Positions 1-10,223 of a stretch of 64,000 nt of DNA are shown here, one piece after another (the first letter of the stretch is position 1; each line of letters begins with the position of its first letter). Source of the DNA: Okapia johnstoni (taxonomy: Eukaryota > Chordata > Mammalia > Artiodactyla > Giraffidae). The DNA lies in the NCBI GenBank assembly GCA_024291935.2, contig CM044310.1, positions 83,264,713 through 83,328,712 of the forward strand, written 5' to 3'. The notes beneath the pieces are model-generated. The model ran no database searches and had not been told where the DNA came from. It saw only the letters and a list, made by a program, of their open reading frames with translations. Made by a program: the position numbers and the translations under genes.

Positions 1-383
1 CATTTTCCTCTCCACACTTTTCCTTATTTCAGCATCTGACATATATCCAAAACCCTTTAGCAGCCTGTTACTCTCTGTGGTAATGTAGTAGGGTACCAAA
101 TTCTTTCTTGAGAGTAGCTCTGATGACTGGTCTCTTAGCTCTGGACTCCTAGGACTATGTACTTAGGGGCTGGTCTTGGACGTTACTGCTCTGTGCACCT
201 TCTGTGCTCTTCTTTCTTTAGCCCTATCTCTGGGTCTTTCTGAGTGCCAAATATAGGGACGTGAAGTAGTCTGAACAGCCTCAGATATGGGCTAAGTTAC
301 TTGCATCTGACTTCATGTTCTTTGGATAACTTCTCACTATAGTTTTCCCCTGATAAACACAAGGGCATGTGTCCTAAGCCATG
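1..383. other. Unique sequence, nothing recognised
   Basis: I see no repeat family, open frame with known homology or RNA gene here. Composition is ordinary mixed AT-rich mammalian DNA. Confidence 0.4.
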
Positions 384-442
384 ACTACTCAAAGTGTGGC
401 TCTAGGATGAAAATCACTGGCATCACCTGGAAGCTTATTAGT
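384..442 (+). mobile_element. MER5-type hAT DNA transposon fragment
   Basis: The text from 'ctcaaagtgtggctc' through 'catcacctggaagctta' follows the left half of MER5A/MER5B non-autonomous hAT-Charlie elements. The right half is missing. It is short, so the subfamily is not assigned. Confidence 0.5.
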
Positions 443-696
443 ATAGAGCATAAAAAGATTTTCCTCTACACTCTTATCTTTAGTCTCCGGGGACCTGCAA
501 ATTAAATTTACAACATAGAGAAAAGTATACAAATGTATTAATACATGCAGCATATCCATATGAGAGAACTCAGTGTTGAGTAATTTAAAAAGGTGGTGAG
601 AATTTGGGGTCTAAATATCTAACAGTAGAGAAAAGGGAGGAGGCTGGAAAGATAAATGAACCCTCAGGAGAATAAACAGGAGACAAGATAGACTTG

Positions 697-915
697 GGGC
701 TGCCCTCATGGTTCAGCAGTAAAGAATTTGCCTGCAATTCAGGAGACACAAGAGACTGGGGTTCAATCCCCGAGTTGGGAAGATCCCCTAGAGAAAGAAA
801 TGACAACCCAATCTAGTATTCTTCCTGGGACAATCCCATGGACACAGGGGCCTAAAGGGCTACAGTTCATGGGGTCACAAAAGAGGCAGACATAACTGAG
901 TGATTGAGTAGGCAT
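697..915 (+). mobile_element. Bov-tA SINE
   Basis: The tRNA-like head (gctgccctcatggttcagcagtaa) is followed by the 'gggttcaatcccc' B-box-like segment and the BovB-derived tail ending near 'cataactgagtgattgag'. A perfect 10-bp target-site duplication, gatagacttg, lies at 687-696 and 916-925. The copy is clearly diverged from consensus, so it is not a recent insertion. Confidence 0.93.
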
Positions 916-1099
916 GATAGACTTGTGTCAGTATCTGTTTGAGTGTGATGCTGACTTTTCCTCTCAAAGCAGGTTGGAATTGCTTCTAGGGAGGGGATTT
1001 ATGATAACTGAGTTCTTTTGCTTTTAGGAAGACAAAGGATTTCAGGAAATCAAATGCCTTCAATTCAAAATAATTTGCATGCCAAAGTGGCATGTTTTG

Positions 1100-1142
1100 C
1101 AATAGCATACCCTGAGCTGCTTCATTAAAAATGCAGAATTGC
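1100..1142 (+). mobile_element. MER5A fragment, left part (split copy)
   Basis: The text 'agcataccctgagctgcttc' followed by 'aaaaatgcagaatt' aligns with the MER5A segment before its internal 'tgcagaat'. The element appears to resume at 1623, so the 480 bp between are later insertions. Confidence 0.45.
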
Positions 1143-1315
1143 GGGACTTCCCTGGTGGTCCAGTAACTAAGACTCCACCTTCCCAATGTAGAGGGCCCAG
1201 TTTCAATCTCTGGTCCGGGAATTAGACCCAACATGTAGCAACTAGAGATATCACATGCCACAACAACGAAGAATGAAGATCCTGTGTGCAGCAACTAAGA
1301 CACGGCATGGCCAAA
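1143..1315 (+). mobile_element. CHR-type SINE
   Basis: It begins 'gggacttccctggtggtcca', the typical start of the tRNA-derived CHR SINEs of whales, hippos and ruminants. It continues through 'cagtttcaatctctggtccg' into 'gcagcaactaagacacggca' and ends in an A/T-rich tail that has grown into the adjoining microsatellite. Confidence 0.85.
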
Positions 1316-1325
1316 TATGTATATG

Positions 1326-1380
<55 letters not shown>
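1316..1380. repeat. (TA)n-(TG)n microsatellite
   Basis: A short TA run passes directly into about 19 uninterrupted TG units. It sits at the 3' tail of the preceding SINE, where such arrays commonly start. Confidence 0.95.
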
Positions 1381-1382
<2 letters not shown>

Positions 1383-1540
1383 CTCACCATAGAATGTGGC
1401 CAAGATGGATTCATGAAAGAGGGGACATTTTTCAGTTTTAAAAAAATACAGCAAAAAAAAAAAAAATACAGCAGTAAATCTCTGTGGGCAGCTGTTGAAC
1501 TCCACAGACCTAAAATCTATACTTGTTAAAAGATATTCTA

Positions 1541-1622
1541 GGGATTTCCCTGGCAGCCCAGTGGTTAAGACTCCACACTTGCAGTACAGGGGTTACAGGC
1601 CTGACCCCTGGGCCAGGAGCTA
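1541..1622 (+). mobile_element. CHR-type SINE, truncated and diverged
   Basis: The head 'gggatttccctggcagccca' and 'gtggttaagactccacactt' are CHR-like. The copy stops after about 80 bp, inside the split MER5A. Confidence 0.65.
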
Positions 1623-1722
1623 GTGCAGAATTTCAGGCCCCACCCCAGTTCCACTAAATCAGAATCTGCGTGTTAACATCATCCTTAGATGATTCTCATG
1701 CATTAATATTTGAGAAGCACTG
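1623..1722 (+). mobile_element. MER5A fragment, right part
   Basis: The text 'gtgcagaatttcaggcccca', then 'ccactaaatcagaatctgcg', ending 'tttgagaagcactg', is the characteristic right half and terminal inverted repeat of MER5A. Confidence 0.75.
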
Positions 1723-1737
1723 TCCTAACTTGCTCTG

Positions 1738-1940
1738 TAGTCATTAAATTGTGTCCTACTCTTTTGTGAATCCATGGACTGTAGCCTGCCAGGCTCCTCT
1801 GTCCATAGGGTTTTTCAGGCAAGAATACTGGATTGGGTTGTCATTTCCTTCTCCAGGAGATCTTCCTGACCCAGGGATCAAACCCAAGTTTCCTGCATTG
1901 GCCGGCGGGTCCTTGACCACTAAGCCACCAGGGAAGCCCC
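1738..1940 (-). mobile_element. Bov-tA SINE
   Basis: Read on the plus strand it shows the reversed tail (gtgtcctactcttttgtgaa) and ends with the reversed tRNA-like head (ccaccagggaagcccc). It is close to full length. Confidence 0.93.
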
Positions 1941-2847
1941 AACTTCTGTCCTTGCTACAACTCTGTCCTAACCACAACTTCCTTAAAAGCAGCTTTCAAC
2001 AATCATAATTCTTCTATTTAAAAGGTTTCCATCAGTCTTAAATACATGGGTTTTCATGTGGTATAGACTCTGTGGGTGTGTGTAGGGCTCTTGGAAGAGG
2101 TGGGCATTCTCACCACCACTCATCCAGGGAGATCCTAGGTCAGGAAAAAGGAATCTAAGAGGACTGCTCAGAAGCATTAACACCAGTCTATCTTTAATCT
2201 GGTTGGTATCGACTGTTTTGGAGAGCTCTAATGAGGTTCTTGATGCTTTTAGGGGCTAGGACTCGGGATGGTCCCTGATACCTGGAAGCAGATCAGAGTT
2301 GTTGCCCAAAGTGAGAATTTGCCAAACTAAACAAGCCAAGCAAACTTATATCATGGTTCTCTGTGTCTATTCCTTCCACCTAATTTTAATGCTACAAGGG
2401 ATTAAGGGAAGGGTTTGTTCTCCCAGAGAAGGGACAGCAATAGTGATCAGTGTCACCTCTTTCAACTCCCCCACGGGCCAATGTGGGGGTCACACCAGCA
2501 CTGGGGGCAACCACAGGGAGAGGCGGTTCTTAGGCCTGAGCATCACACCTGCTAAGTTTCCCCTCCATCCTCACACGGAGATGCTTCCTTCACGACTAAC
2601 TTGAAAAATCCAAGTTTTGTTTTATAATGGAAGGTGGCAATTTCTATTAGGCTCTCCAAACTTTGAAAGTTAACTTTGGCAAATACAGATTTGAAGTTGT
2701 CCCAGAAGCTGAATTCAGCTCTAAGAAATAGGAAGGTCCCTATAGTATATTTGCATTTAATTTGCATTTCTTTTCTCAACTACCTCTGGCTTTAAGGTAA
2801 AGGAGATGGTACAACATTCTTTCCAAGATATATGAGCCATCATCTTT
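1941..2847. other. Unique sequence, nothing recognised
   Basis: No repeat family or credible coding frame is visible. The end of the stretch becomes T-rich, leading into the next reverse-oriented SINE. Confidence 0.4.
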
Positions 2848-3018
2848 TTTTTTAAGTTTTTTTTTTAATGGACCATTTTTAAAGTCTTTATTAAATTTGT
2901 TACAGTATTGCTTCTGCTTTATGTTTTGATTTTTTAAACACAAGGTATGTGGTATCTTATCGGACCTGCAACCCCTGCATTGGAAGGTGACTTCTTAACC
3001 ACTGGACCACCAGGGATT
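2848..3018 (-). mobile_element. CHR-type SINE
   Basis: It runs from a poly-T stretch (reversed tail) to 'cttaaccactggaccaccag', the reversed CHR head. The middle is diverged. Similar 'catctttt/tatctttt' words flank both ends and may be the eroded TSD. Confidence 0.75.
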
Positions 3019-3189
3019 TATCTTTTATTATCAACTACCACCCGATTTATCTTTTTTAATTAACCAAAGCCAGAAAACTTTACTGCTTTGTACTCAAGGC
3101 CAAACATTGAAAATTGTTTGCAAATTATCACTTATCAGATTAATGTACCAATTCAATGTAATTTTTTGTTTTGCTTTGCTTTTTAAATA

Positions 3190-3550
3190 ATTCGTCACAT
3201 TCTAACATATTAGAGCTGGAAGAGGTCTAAGAAGGAATGGAACTCAGGGAAGACAAAAATTCACCTTTTGGTCCAACTCCAGTAGAAAAAGAATTGTTTG
3301 CAGTTTGTGGGATCTTAGTTCCCCACAAGAGATTGAACCTGGGCCCTGGCAGTGAAAGCATGAGTCTTAACCACTGGACTGCCATGGAATTCCTAAAACA
3401 CAATCGATTGATTAGTGATGTCTGTATGGGTAAGAGGTGTAGAAATGGCAGGACTATGCCAGGAATTGGCCAAAGTAGGGTAGGGAACATCTCTCATTTC
3501 ATCAGTGAGGAACCGGAGTACTAGAGAGGGAAAGTGACTTATGATCATGT
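3190..3550 (-). mobile_element. Old MIR-like SINE fragment split by a CHR
   Basis: The word 'ttagagctggaagaggtcta' on the left and 'catttcatcagtgaggaacc' with 'agagagggaaagtgactt' on the right match the pattern of an old mammalian element containing the 'cattttacagatgaggaaac' core. The CHR SINE at 3296-3397 lies between them. The family assignment is weak. Confidence 0.35.
3296..3397 (-). mobile_element. CHR-type SINE, partial
   Basis: The plus strand reads 'tgtgggatcttagttcccca', 'gattgaacctgggccctggc' and 'cttaaccactggactgccat', the reversed CHR head. The A-rich tail is missing. Confidence 0.8.
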
Positions 3551-3554
3551 GGGA

Positions 3555-3753
3555 AGGACTCCCTGGTGATCCAGTGGTTAAGAATTCATCCTCCAATGCA
3601 GAAGGTGCAGGTTCAGTTCCTGGTTGAGTAGCTAAGATCGCACATGCCTTGTGATCAAAACACCAAAACATAACACAGAAGCAATATTGTAACAAACTTA
3701 ATAAGGACTAAAAAAATGATCTACAAAAAAAATATGCTTTAAAAAATACAGAT
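3555..3753 (+). mobile_element. CHR-type SINE
   Basis: The head 'ggactccctggtgatccagt' and the segment 'gtgcaggttcagttcctggt' are CHR-like, and the tail is A-rich. A perfect 11-bp TSD, atcatgtggga, lies at 3544-3554 and 3754-3764. Confidence 0.92.
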
Positions 3754-4043
3754 ATCATGTGGGAATTCACTGGCACAGCCAGCATGTTGATCTCTTGACT
3801 TCATTTACAATTATGTCATACCACTGAATTCTTTAAAATCTACCTGTATTAATTGAACTTATAGATTGATTGTTAAAACACTAATTCTTCCCATTCAGAT
3901 ATAGACAGGGAGTAACTTTCCACTGTCAACATGCTACTGGCATATCATAAATGTTCAAAACTTTTTGAATGGATTAGGAAAATTATCTTGGTAGACATAC
4001 TAACATCAAAAGGGGGCCATGAGTTGAATGTTTGTTCACAGAG

Positions 4044-5175
4044 TTGTTGTTCAGTCTATAAGTTGTATTGGACTTTGCAACACCATGGACTGCAGCACAC
4101 CAGACTTCTCTGTCCTCCACTATCCCTCAGAGTTTGCTTAAATTCATGTCCATTGAGTTGGTGATGCAATCTAAACATCTCAACCTCTGTCACTCCCTTC
4201 TCCTTTTGCTTCCGTCTTTCCCAGCATTGGGGTCTTTTTCAGTGAGTTGGCTCTTCACATCCGGTGGCCAAAGTATTGGAGCTTCAGGTTCAGCAGTCAA
4301 CAAATGATTTCCTTTATAATTGACTGTCTTGATCTTTTTGCAGTCCAAGGAACTCTCAAGGGTCTTCTCCAACACCACAGTTCAAAAGCATCAACTCTTC
4401 AGCGATCAGCCTTTATGGTTCAAATCTCACATCTGTACATGACTACTAGAAAAACCATAGTTTTGACTATATGGACCTTTGTCAGCAAAGTGATGTCTCT
4501 GCTCTTTAATTCTCTGTCTAGGCTTGTCATAGCTTTTTTCCAAGGAGCAAATGTCTTTTAATTTCATGGTTGTAGTTACTGTCTGCAGTGATTTTGAAGC
4601 CAAAAAAAATAAAATCTGTCACTTTTTTTCCACTTTTTCCCCCTCTTTTTGCCATGAAGTAATGGGACTCAATGCCATGATCTTAGTTTTTTGAATGGTG
4701 AGTTTCAAGCCAGCTGTTTCACTCTCCTCTTTCAACCTCATCAAGAGACTCTTTAATTCCTCTTCACTTTCTGCCTTTAAAGTGGGATCATCTGCATGTC
4801 TGAGGTTGTTGATATTTCTCTAAGCAACCTTGATTTCAGCTTGTGATTTATCCAGTGGGACATTTCAAATGATGTTCTCTGCATATAAGATCCCTTTCAT
4901 GTATCACAGTCTTGTCACGGCAAAGGGGCTTGCATAACTCAATGAAACTATGAGCCATGCCATTCGGGGCCACCCAAAATGGATGCCTCATAGTGAAGAG
5001 TTTGAGAAAATTGGTCTGCTGGAGAAGGAAATGGCAACCCACTCCAGCATTCTTTCCTAGAGAACCCCATGGGCAGTATGAAAAGGCAAAAAGATATAAC
5101 CTGGAAGATGTGTCCCACCTAGGTCAGAAGGTGTCCAATATGCTACTGGGGAAGAGCAGAAGATAATTATTAAGA
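4044..5175 (-). mobile_element. BovB LINE (RTE), 5' truncated, with inverted 5' segment
   Basis: From 4044 to about 4890 the plus strand carries the reverse complement of the BovB 3' end, starting 'ttgttgttcagtc' and running back into the reverse-transcriptase region ('ttctctgcatataag'). From about 4893 to 5170 the orientation flips. This part reads as forward BovB from upstream of the reverse transcriptase ('tgaaactatgagccatgcca', 'tatgaaaaggcaaaaagata'). A perfect 10-bp TSD, gttcacagag, brackets the whole unit at 4034-4043 and 5176-5185. This is therefore one insertion with an internal inversion, as expected from twin priming during target-primed reverse transcription. It is non-coding because of many frame breaks. 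Confidence 0.9.
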
Positions 5176-5185
5176 GTTCACAGAG

Positions 5186-5530
5186 CTATGACAATGCTAA
5201 TGATTTTAAAGTTATAAATTAATAATGAGTTATTTATAATTATTTTGTTTAATATGCAAAAGGACACTCTGCACCCCAAATAAGCTGACTTGAAATTGCA
5301 TGCTACTAATCACAAAGGAAAGGAGACCAGATAAAGAAATAGAAATGAAACAGTACGAATCTATTCCAATTCTAGGAAAAGAGCTCAAAGAGCAGACCCT
5401 GAGAGAGGTGGATGAACTGTAACATACTTATTCAGTAGCTTTTTTTTATTATTATTGTTAAAAAAAAGCTCTGCATGTGGCACAGAGCAAGGATTGTGTA
5501 GGGAAGAATCCTCGATATATGGTGATGCCT
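5186..5530. other. AT-rich unique sequence with a poly-T/poly-A hairpin
   Basis: No repeat family is recognised. At 5437-5470 an inverted repeat with perfect 11-bp arms (agctttttttt and its complement) encloses a 12-base AT-rich loop. Confidence 0.5.
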
Positions 5531-5537
5531 CAATTAC

Positions 5538-6110
5538 TTGATGAAAGTGAAAGAGGAGAGTGAAAAAGCTGGCTTAAAGCTCAACATTCAGAAAACTAAG
5601 ATCATGGCATCTGGTCCCATCACTTCATGGCAAATAGATGGGGAAACAGTGGAAACAGTGGCTGACTTTATTTTTCTGGGCTCCAAAATCACTGCAGATG
5701 GTGATTGCAGCCATGAAATTAAAAGATGCTTACTCCTTGGAAGGAAAGATATGACCAACATAGACAGCATATTAAAATGCAGAGACATTATTTTGTCAAC
5801 AAAGGTCTGTCTAATCAAGGCTATGGTTTTTGCAGTAGTCATGTATGGATATAAGAGTTGCACTATAAAGAAAGCTGAGCACAGAATTGATGCTTTTGAA
5901 CTGTGGTGTTGGAGAAGACTCTTGAGAGTCCCTTGGACTGAAAGGAGATGCAACCAGTCCATCCTAAAGGAGATCAGTCCTGGGTGTTCATTGGAAGGCC
6001 TGATGTTGAAGCTGAAACTCCAATATTTTGGCCACCTGATGCAAAGACCTGACTCTTTTGAAAAGACCCTGATGCTGGGAAAGATTGAGGGTGAGAAGAG
6101 AAAGGGATGA
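5538..6110 (+). pseudogene. BovB ORF2 C-terminal fragment (190 codons, open)
   Basis: A frame of 190 codons is open through the C-terminal region that follows the BovB reverse-transcriptase catalytic core. Recognisable words are KVKEESEKAGLKLNIQKTKI near the start, [14 protein letters not shown] near residue 120 and [20 protein letters not shown] near residue 165. The apurinic endonuclease domain and the catalytic FIDY/YADD motifs are upstream in a full element and absent here. The first ATG happens to lie at the truncation point, partly in the TSD, so it is not a native start. The open frame reflects the relative youth of the insertion and not selection, and no function is expected. Confidence 0.85.
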
Positions 6111-6262
6111 CAGAGGATGAAATGGTTGGATGGCATCACTGACTCAATGGAGATGGGTTTGGATGCACTCCGGGAGTTGGTGATGGGCAGGGAGGCCTGA
6201 CATGCTGTGGTTCATGGAATTGCAGAGAGTCAGACATGACTGAGTGACTGAACTGAACCGAA
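5540..6262 (+). mobile_element. BovB LINE (RTE), 5'-truncated 3' end
   Basis: The text starts at 'gatgaaagtgaaagaggaga' in the BovB reverse-transcriptase ORF. It runs without a gap to the 3' terminal 'gactgaactgaaccgaa' repeat. A perfect 9-bp TSD, caattactt, lies at 5531-5539 and 6263-6271, which confirms one intact truncated insertion of about 723 bp. The final 150 bp are the part borrowed by the Bov-tA and Bov-A2 SINE tails elsewhere in the window. Confidence 0.95.
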
Positions 6263-6439
6263 CAATTACTTAGTTTTTTTACTATTTTTGATTATTGTTT
6301 ATTTTATTAACAAAATAACTCTGGGAACAGAACTTCTTTTGACAAAGCTGGTTCTACAGGGGCTGAAGGCAAATTCAGTTGTTTTTGCACTGGGTGGAGG
6401 CTACGGTCAAAATCAGAATTATCCTTCCTATTTCCTTTT

Positions 6440-6985
6440 ATAATAAGAAAAATTTTATCTTGGAACAAGGTTGCTCAACTAAAAACTACCTTTCCCAGCT
6501 TTCCTTGAAACTAGATTTGGCAATACCAGTAGGTTCTGGCCAATGGAAAATGAGTATAAATGAAGTATGGGACTTCCAGGTGTGCTCAGTCGCTCAGTTG
6601 TGTCCGACTCTTTGTGACCCCATAGACTGTATCCCGCCAGGCTCCTCTGTCCATGGGATTTTCCAGGCCAGAATACTGGAGTGGGTTACCATTTCCTTCT
6701 CCAGGGGATATTCTTGATCCAGAGTAGTGACCAAAAGTTGCTTTCCCAAAAGGAAAAAGTGTTATCTCTCCTTTCCCTGTCTCTCTTTTCTCTGGATGGA
6801 ATGTGGCAGTGGTGGTAGAAACCAAGATGACAGCTGGCATTGAGAAGGCAGCTGCACGTTGGGATTGGCAGGGCAATAGGGAAAGATAGAAAGTTTGTGT
6901 GTCTGACACCATTGAGGTGCCATATTTGTTCTGGACCATCGAGAGAGCTTAACTTCTGTCTCAGGTAAATCACTGCAATTGAGAG
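6440..6985 (+). mobile_element. Ancient interspersed repeat, family uncertain, split by a SINE
   Basis: The text 'actacctttcccagctttcc' followed by 'ttctggccaatgg' before the SINE, and 'tggatggaatgtggcagtgg' after it, recall a common old mammalian retroelement whose name I cannot fix. The 5' and 3' flanks read as one element interrupted at 6580-6722. Confidence 0.4.
6580..6722 (-). mobile_element. Bov-tA SINE, lacking its tRNA-like head
   Basis: The reversed tail 'gtgtgctcagtcgctcagtt' is well conserved through 'ttccttctccaggggatatt'. The element stops before the region equivalent to 'ccagggaagcc', so it is 5' truncated. Confidence 0.9.
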
Positions 6986-7234
6986 CTTTTATTGGCAGAG
7001 GCTGAACATGCTCTGGTTACTAGAGCTGAGGAGCCTCAGAGGCACAGTATTGGAGGCAGGTCTCTGTCGGGGTCTCTGCACACACCACTCTTGCACACCC
7101 TCTCACACACTTCTAATACTTTGGAAGACATTTTGGATCATTACCCACTTGCTTTTGGGTACCTATGCCATATGAGCTACAAGTTGAAAATTCCACTAAC
7201 AAATATAACTGGAAGGCAGCCTCTCTATTGTCAT

Positions 7235-7790
7235 TAATCATTGTATCCCTTGGTGAAGTCTCACTAGTGATTTCTCATTGCATTGGACCAAAGTCCAAAG
7301 TCCTTATGTGGCCTTCAAGGCCCCGCATGATTTTGGCCCTGCCTACCTCCCACCTTCACCTCCTTCCATCTCCCTCTTACTCACTCTCGCTCTCTCTGCT
7401 TCAAGGCTGCCTTTTTCATTTCCCTGATGGCACTTGACCATTTCTTCTACATGGTCTTCCCTCCCCCAGATCTTTTCATGGTTAGATCTTTCTTTTCATC
7501 AATGGCTGAGTTTAAATGCCAACTTTTCACACAGCAAACCTATCTGGAGACCCATCTAGAACTGAACTGAAGTCCCTGTTCACTTCTCTTCTCATGATTT
7601 TGCTTCAGTTTTCCTCGAAGCTTTCACCGTTGGAAGTCACCTTATTGATCTGTTTGCCTATTGTCTCTGTCTCCTATGAGAACGTCAGTTCCACGATGGT
7701 GTGGACTTAGTATCCCACTGCCAATAAAAGCACCTGATGCACCATAGCTACTCCATAAGTATGCATTGATTAATTGCAGCATGAGCTTTT
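7235..7790 (+). mobile_element. L2 LINE 3' end
   Basis: The words 'ccttcaaggccccgcatgat', 'tttggccctgcctacctccc' and 'tggtcttccctcccccagat' follow the L2 3' region in order. The diverged end at 'ataagtatgcattgatta' corresponds to the terminal 'aataaatg' segment. Confidence 0.8.
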
Positions 7791-8702
7791 ATGACGTCTG
7801 GACCATTGTGGTCCAAGTTGGACAGATGATGAAATGGAGGGACAGAACACAGTGTTTCCTTAGAGCCTGGCACGAGAGCATATACATACCATGCTGTCAG
7901 CTCTGTAACACTGAGACTTTGTGTTCTAGGAGCTAGAACCTTCCAGATCTCTCAAGTCGAAAGTTAGTAGCTCATCGATACTTCAGTCTCCATGAATATC
8001 TAATAATTTACACTGTGAATACACCAAAATGGTCTCCTATTACACTTACAAAAATAAAGGCAGACATCTGTGACCTACATTTTTTTTTTACTCTTTTGCA
8101 TCTGAGTGTGGAAAAAAAATATGTTTTTGAACTCTGCTCTTGAGTGAGACTTCATTACAGCTGATGAATGACAAAGCAGTTCTCATCTTATCTGGAAAGT
8201 TTTTCCACGAAATACCAAGGGAGAAAAAAGCCAGAATAAAGATGTGAAATAAGTATATTGACAGAATTCAAAAAAAAGGTAACAGATTTGATCATGTTCC
8301 CAGCATCACGACTGTGTGGGGGGCAGGGGGAAGGTTGCCAGAGTTGTGTTTGGTTATAGATTAATAATCCAAGGTACAAATGGTTCGGGACAAATTAGAG
8401 AAAACATAAACTACAATATTCAACACACTGGGGTCCAAAGTTTCCTGGAATTTGCAAAGTGTTCTTGGTCATACATTTTTGAAAAGTGATGACACAATAT
8501 GGAGTTTTTGAACTTTGCCACTCAAACAGCGAATGGATTTTTGCTTGAATCACATTAAAGAGTTGTGCAGCTATTAACAAAAAAAAAAAAGAGAGAGAGA
8601 CGAAGCTAAATGGAAAAGTTTGAAAGAGCCAACTATCAAGTTGCTAATAATCAAAGAATAATCTGATAATTCTATAGTAGAAAATGTCTCTTAGTTTATG
8701 TT
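7791..8702. other. Unique sequence, nothing recognised
   Basis: No family assignment is possible. A short run 'aaaaaaaaaagagagagaga' at 8579-8600 is simple sequence. Confidence 0.4.
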
Positions 8703-8830
8703 CCTCATTGCACAGTGGTTAAAAACCTGGCTTTGGGTTCAGTCTGTGGACCTGTCTGTCTCTGACACTTATTGGCTCTATGGTCCCAGGCAAGTGACTA
8801 AGCTCATTTTCTGGAAACATTTTTTAAAAT
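8703..8830 (+). mobile_element. MIR SINE
   Basis: The order 'gcacagtggttaaaaacctg', 'ctttgggttcagtctg', 'cttattggctctatggtccc' and 'aggcaagtgactaagctcat' is the tRNA-derived half of MIR. Confidence 0.8.
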
Positions 8831-8904
8831 CCATAGCCTATTCCAGGCACATTTAACCTCTTTGCAAATCTACTCTTATTTCTATGATACATTCTTCACA
8901 TTAG

Positions 8905-9450
8905 AAACTGTTATCATCATAATACAAATAAGGTCATGTCATACCTCTTCTTAAAAACTCTCCATGTCTTTGTGTGAAGGTGAAGATCAAAATTCTAAAT
9001 GTGGCCCATAGGCTAAACATGCCCTTATTCTGCTTACTTACCAGTCTGTTCCCATGACCCTCTCCTGCTTTACTCTTTGCTTCAGCCATGAGGGACATGT
9101 TTGAATTCCTGCAATGTGGGCACCATATTTTTTTTCCTGCCCCAGGATCTTTGTATCTGCTCTTCCATCTCTCTGGAATTCTCTTCCCATTTTCCAAATT
9201 TATCTTTTTGAGTTCAGTTTAATTGTAATGTCCTCAGGAGTGTCTTTTTTACCACCTAGACTTTTCTGTACTACTCCTTTATTGCATGTACCCAGGTGGA
9301 TATTGACAGTGACTTGTTCAGTCAGCTTTCCAACCAGGCTGGGGTACCCTGAAGACAGGGTGGCATTGGACTTGTTCACTACTTCCCCAGCACTCAGCAC
9401 AGAGCCTTGCACACACCAAGAACTCAATTACCATTCAGAGTGAGTAGAAT
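8905..9450 (+). mobile_element. L2 LINE 3' end
   Basis: The words 'aggtcatgtcatacctcttc', 'ctgcccc' with 'aggatctttgtatctgctct', and the closing 'cagcactcagcacagagcct' are typical of the L2 3' end. This is one of the best-preserved L2 pieces in the window. Confidence 0.88.
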
Positions 9451-9500
9451 GAAGACATTAAGTTCTGAGCTAGTCCATTCCATATGGGCTATAGATCACT

Positions 9501-9657
9501 AGGCTCCTCTGTCCATGGGATCCTCCAGGCAAGAATACTGGAGTGGGTTGCTGTGTCCTCCTTCAGGGGATCTTCCTGACCCAGGGATCAAACCTGCATC
9601 TTCTGTGGCCGTTGCATTACAGGTTGATTCTTTACAGCTGAGCCACTGGGGAAGCCC
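9501..9657 (-). mobile_element. Bov-tA SINE, lacking its 3' tail
   Basis: It starts inside the element at 'aggctcctctgtccatggga' and runs to the reversed head 'gccactggggaagcccc'. The distal 'gtcgctcagtt' tail is absent. Confidence 0.9.
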
Positions 9658-10223
9658 CTCTCCTGTAAAGAATGGGCTAAAACTACCTCCTTTGCAGGTT
9701 CATAGTGAGGATTAAATGAGAAAAAAAATGAATGAGTGTTTTGTCAACCACAAAGGACCACACACACCAATAAGGCATGATTTTGATTGTTAAATATCCT
9801 TCAGGATCATTTCAACTGCAAGTGACCAGAGATTTAACTTAAATTGGCTTTTGCTAAAAATAAAAAACATTTTTTTTTGATATGTCACTGAATAGCAGTA
9901 AAGGGAGGATTCAGATGCTAAGATGGCATCAACAGAATTATCTCTCTCCTTTTTGCTTTTCTCTTCTCTGTTTCCTATTGTTTCCTTCTTCCCAAATCCA
10001 CTCTTACTTCTCTGATACATGCTTCACATTATAAAGTGTTATCATTATAACACAACTAAGGTCTGGCTTATTTCTGTCATCAGTCAAGCTCTCCTACTAT
10101 AGTGATCAGTGGAAGAAGATGCAGGCTATATTATATTATACCAGTCTAGCATTTTCAGGAGGATGAGAGAATGTGTCTTTTCTATGGTTCCAGCAAAGGT
10201 CCATGAAAACAGTCTCTTTGGTT
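9658..10223. other. Mostly unique sequence
   Basis: The segment at 9800-9960 ('caactgcaagtgaccagaga', 'aaattggcttttgctaaaaa') resembles a widespread old mammalian repeat, but I cannot name the family. Nothing else is recognised. Confidence 0.35.

Noticed and set aside
697..915. tRNA-like heads of Bov-tA and CHR SINEs considered as tRNA genes
   Set aside because: They are SINE heads derived from tRNA. They continue into BovB-derived or CHR bodies, carry insertion duplications and lack a mature cloverleaf.
5588..6139. 183-codon minus-strand frame opposite the BovB ORF
   Set aside because: It is the mirror frame of BovB ORF2. The same antisense peptide pattern recurs at 15449, 26188 and 44153 because each is a BovB copy.
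9800..9960. Text resembling a common mammalian DNA element (caactgcaagtgaccagaga)
   Set aside because: Familiar, but I could not assign it to a family without a search, so it is noted only inside the intervening-sequence entry.
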